The translations under genes and the position numbers were made by a program. From NCBI GenBank assembly GCA_026390575.1, contig JAPLFR010000008.1, positions 62,001-126,000 on the forward strand: a stretch of 64,000 nucleotides of DNA, written 5' to 3'. Positions 62,315 through 64,000 of the stretch are shown here, in pieces (position 1 is the stretch's first letter; every line of letters starts with the position of its first letter). The stretch comes from Ignavibacteriales bacterium (GTDB lineage: Bacteria; Bacteroidota; Ignavibacteria; UBA10030). The notes beneath the pieces are model-generated. The model saw nothing but the letters and a program-made list of their open reading frames with translations. It made no database searches and was not told the origin of the DNA.

Positions 62315-64000
62315 TTACTTAAGAAGCACCATTTTCCTTTGAATCTGCACACTCCCCGTATTCAAACGGTAGAAATATATTCCGCTCGCCATAATATGTG
62401 GATTCCATTGGTACTCATAGACTCCGGAATATTGTTTTGCATCTACAAGCGTTGTGACCTCACGTCCCAGGATGTCGTAGATCTTAAGAACAACCTGTTC
62501 CTGTCTTGGAATCTGGTATACAATAGTGGTTGTGGAGTTGAATGGGTTGGGATAGTTTTGTTCTAACAGGTAAATAGATGGAGGCCGATCGTTTTCACTA
62601 AACAAAAATTTCAATATCCAGCCCTCGGGATCGAGAAACACGACGGAAGGCTTTACAGGATATGGAATAGTAAAATTCTGTTGCTGTGCATTGTTAAATA
62701 CTATGATCGTCGTATCATGTCCGTTCGCAGAAATACGAATATCGATAGGCATTGTATAAAATGAAGGAGTAGTTCCAATCGTCGTCTGATTGATGGTAAG
62801 TAAAATGAAAGAAGAGTCACCCAATGAATTCCACGTCCACGCATAGCTGTAATCGGGAAACCTATCGCCATAAAGCCACTCTTGAAAGAAGAACGCAAGG
62901 CTTTTCCCCGCAACTGTTTCGCACACAGTTTGAAAATCCTTCATTGTGGCGCTGGAATATTTTAGTTTTGGATCGTTGGCATAAGTATAGACCGAAAGGA
63001 AAAATATGCTATCTCCCAATACATGTCGAAGCATATGCAACACAGTAGCTCCTTTCGAATATATTCTTTGTGGATTGAAAAGATTGAGGACACTAGACGT
63101 ATCGGGAATTCCAATAGCACCATGCGCTAACTTTGCTTGATCGAGCTGTGAGTTCATATATGTCCAGTACGATGTAACCCCGTACTGTCGTTCGCGATAG
63201 AGCGCCGAAGAGTACTGTGCAAAACCTTCGTTGAGCCATAGATCCGACCACGTTTGGCATGTAATCATATCTCCAAACCATTGATGAGCAAGCTCATGTG
63301 AAAGTACATCTTCGTTAAATGATGTAAGAGAAGTCATGGTTTGATGTTCCATAGAACTGCCACCGCTAATTTCCGAATGACCATATTTTTCTTTATTAAA
63401 TGGATACAGTCCAAAAAGGTTTGAATAAATCTCCAGCATATGAACCACATGCGGGAGATTTTGGCGGGCAGTCGAGTCATGTTCGGGAAGAACGTAGTTC
63501 AGAATTTCCATGGAATCAGTGGCGGAATACCTAAACCAATTGGAAAACTGAGTATAGTTCGTGATTGCAACTGAGATGAGATATGAAGCGATAGGGTAAC
63601 GCTCTTTCCAATGGTGAGTCGATGTTCCATTTCCATTGTTTACAACCGAGACGAGCGTACCTTCTGAACCGACCTTCAACGTTGAATCGCAAGTGACAAT
63701 GATATCTGCGGAATCGGCTTTATCGCTCGGATCATCTTTACAGGGCCACCAGTCTTTTGCTCCATAGGGTTCGCTGAGAGAGTACACCCAGGGTACGCCT
63801 GAGTGAGAATCAAACATGAAACTTCCGAATCCCGTTGCAAGGGGAGCACCCTCGTAAAAAACATCAACCGAAAGTACTTCTCCGGATGTAAAAGTACGAG
63901 CAAGTGAAATGTCGAAAGAATTGTCGTTGTGAGCAACAGATGTAGTATGTCCATCCACCAGCACAGAATCTACTTGCATTCGATTCACAAGGTCAAGTGT
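62315..64000 (-). CDS. M1-family aminopeptidase with T9SS tail (5' end outside window)
   Basis: The frame remains open to the window edge (about 561 residues seen), so the signal peptide and the first part of the N-terminal domain are missing. 'GGSSMEHQTMTSLTSFNEDV' is the GxMEN-type motif; zinc site 'LSHELAHQWFGDMITC' with third ligand Glu in 'LWLNEGFAQYSSAL'. After the catalytic domain a T9SS type A tail ends it ('EQNYPNPFNSTTTIVYQIP', ending RKMVLLK). Exported zinc aminopeptidase; differs from the M1 enzyme at 32490, which has no tail. Confidence 0.92.
   Translation of the reverse strand, partial: TLDLVNRMQVDSVLVDGHTTSVAHNDNSFDISLARTFTSGEVLSVDVFYEGAPLATGFGSFMFDSHSGVPWVYSLSEPYGAKDWWPCKDDPSDKADSADIIVTCDSTLKVGSEGTLVSVVNNGNGTSTHHWKERYPIASYLISVAITNYTQFSNWFRYSATDSMEILNYVLPEHDSTARQNLPHVVHMLEIYSNLFGLYPFNKEKYGHSEISGGSSMEHQTMTSLTSFNEDVLSHELAHQWFGDMITCQTWSDLWLNEGFAQYSSALYRERQYGVTSYWTYMNSQLDQAKLAHGAIGIPDTSSVLNLFNPQRIYSKGATVLHMLRHVLGDSIFFLSVYTYANDPKLKYSSATMKDFQTVCETVAGKSLAFFFQEWLYGDRFPDYSYAWTWNSLGDSSFILLTINQTTIGTTPSFYTMPIDIRISANGHDTTIIVFNNAQQQNFTIPYPVKPSVVFLDPEGWILKFLFSENDRPPSIYLLEQNYPNPFNSTTTIVYQIPRQEQVVLKIYDILGREVTTLVDAKQYSGVYEYQWNPHIMASGIYFYRLNTGSVQIQRKMVLLK

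Overview
The window comes from an AT-rich member of the Bacteroidota/Ignavibacteriota (FCB) lineage. Six large secreted proteins end in the type IX secretion (T9SS) sorting tail of the 'NYPNPFNPTT ... GVYFYRL ... K-hydrophobic' kind, typical of Ignavibacteria, Kryptonia and relatives. A tricorn-like protease, bacteriohemerythrin, a DUF4905-type protein and a free-standing S23 four-helix-bundle protein fit that placement, but no rRNA or complete tRNA is present to fix it.

The main find is a chromosomal integron of about 23.5 kb (roughly 3.6-27.7 kb). On the minus strand, starting at 3898, lies the N-terminal part of an integron integrase (IntI) whose catalytic domain is gone. Divergent from it, across an attI-like interval, about 14 gene cassettes follow head to tail, all on the plus strand. 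Consecutive cassettes are joined by long attC sites (about 196-330 bp), each running from a YYYAAC-type inverse core to a GTTRRRY core. In most cassettes the first bases are complementary to the last bases for 10-14 nt, as expected of excised circles. The cargo is unusual for an integron: class-C-type serine hydrolases, a DinB-like protein, an oxidoreductase, a Fes-type esterase with PA14, a methyltransferase, small membrane proteins, a GH31 glycosidase, a C25 (gingipain-type) protease, an isoprenylcysteine-methyltransferase-like enzyme, a phospholipase-B/C45-like hydrolase, a BNR-repeat protein and a membrane gluzincin. Most carry signal peptides or membrane segments, and three carry T9SS tails.

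The attC sites are enlarged by nested palindromes of two recognisable types: one bounded by GTCCG/CGGAC, one by CCTGCC/GCAGGCAGG. attC3 and attC11 lack the first, so filled and empty states can be compared. The same GTCCG/CGGAC element sits in frame inside the T9SS tail of the GH31 gene, adding 18 codons. This looks like a mobile palindromic mini-element family that uses both attC hairpins and coding sequence as targets.

Upstream (0.6-3.3 kb, minus) is a T9SS-exported pectate-lyase-like beta-helix protein. Right of the array (27.7-28.7 kb) is a graveyard: a truncated attC, a transposase-like C-terminus, a 55-codon gene and a 5' half tRNA. Beyond it lies ordinary chromosome: a tricorn-like protease, an M1 peptidase followed by a membrane protein, an acyl-CoA synthetase, a glycosyltransferase-like membrane protein, a response regulator, a hemerythrin, proline dehydrogenase plus OPT transporter plus PepD (peptide/proline use), an S23 protein flanked by opposed purine tracts, an MFS transporter, ArfB, PspC, a glutathione peroxidase, a run of close or overlapping genes from DUF4905 through YjbQ, PhzF, an HdrD-like Fe-S reductase and Sua5 to PurE, a DUF47-PiT phosphate pair, and two T9SS enzymes on the minus strand (GH3 and an M1 peptidase cut by the window edge).
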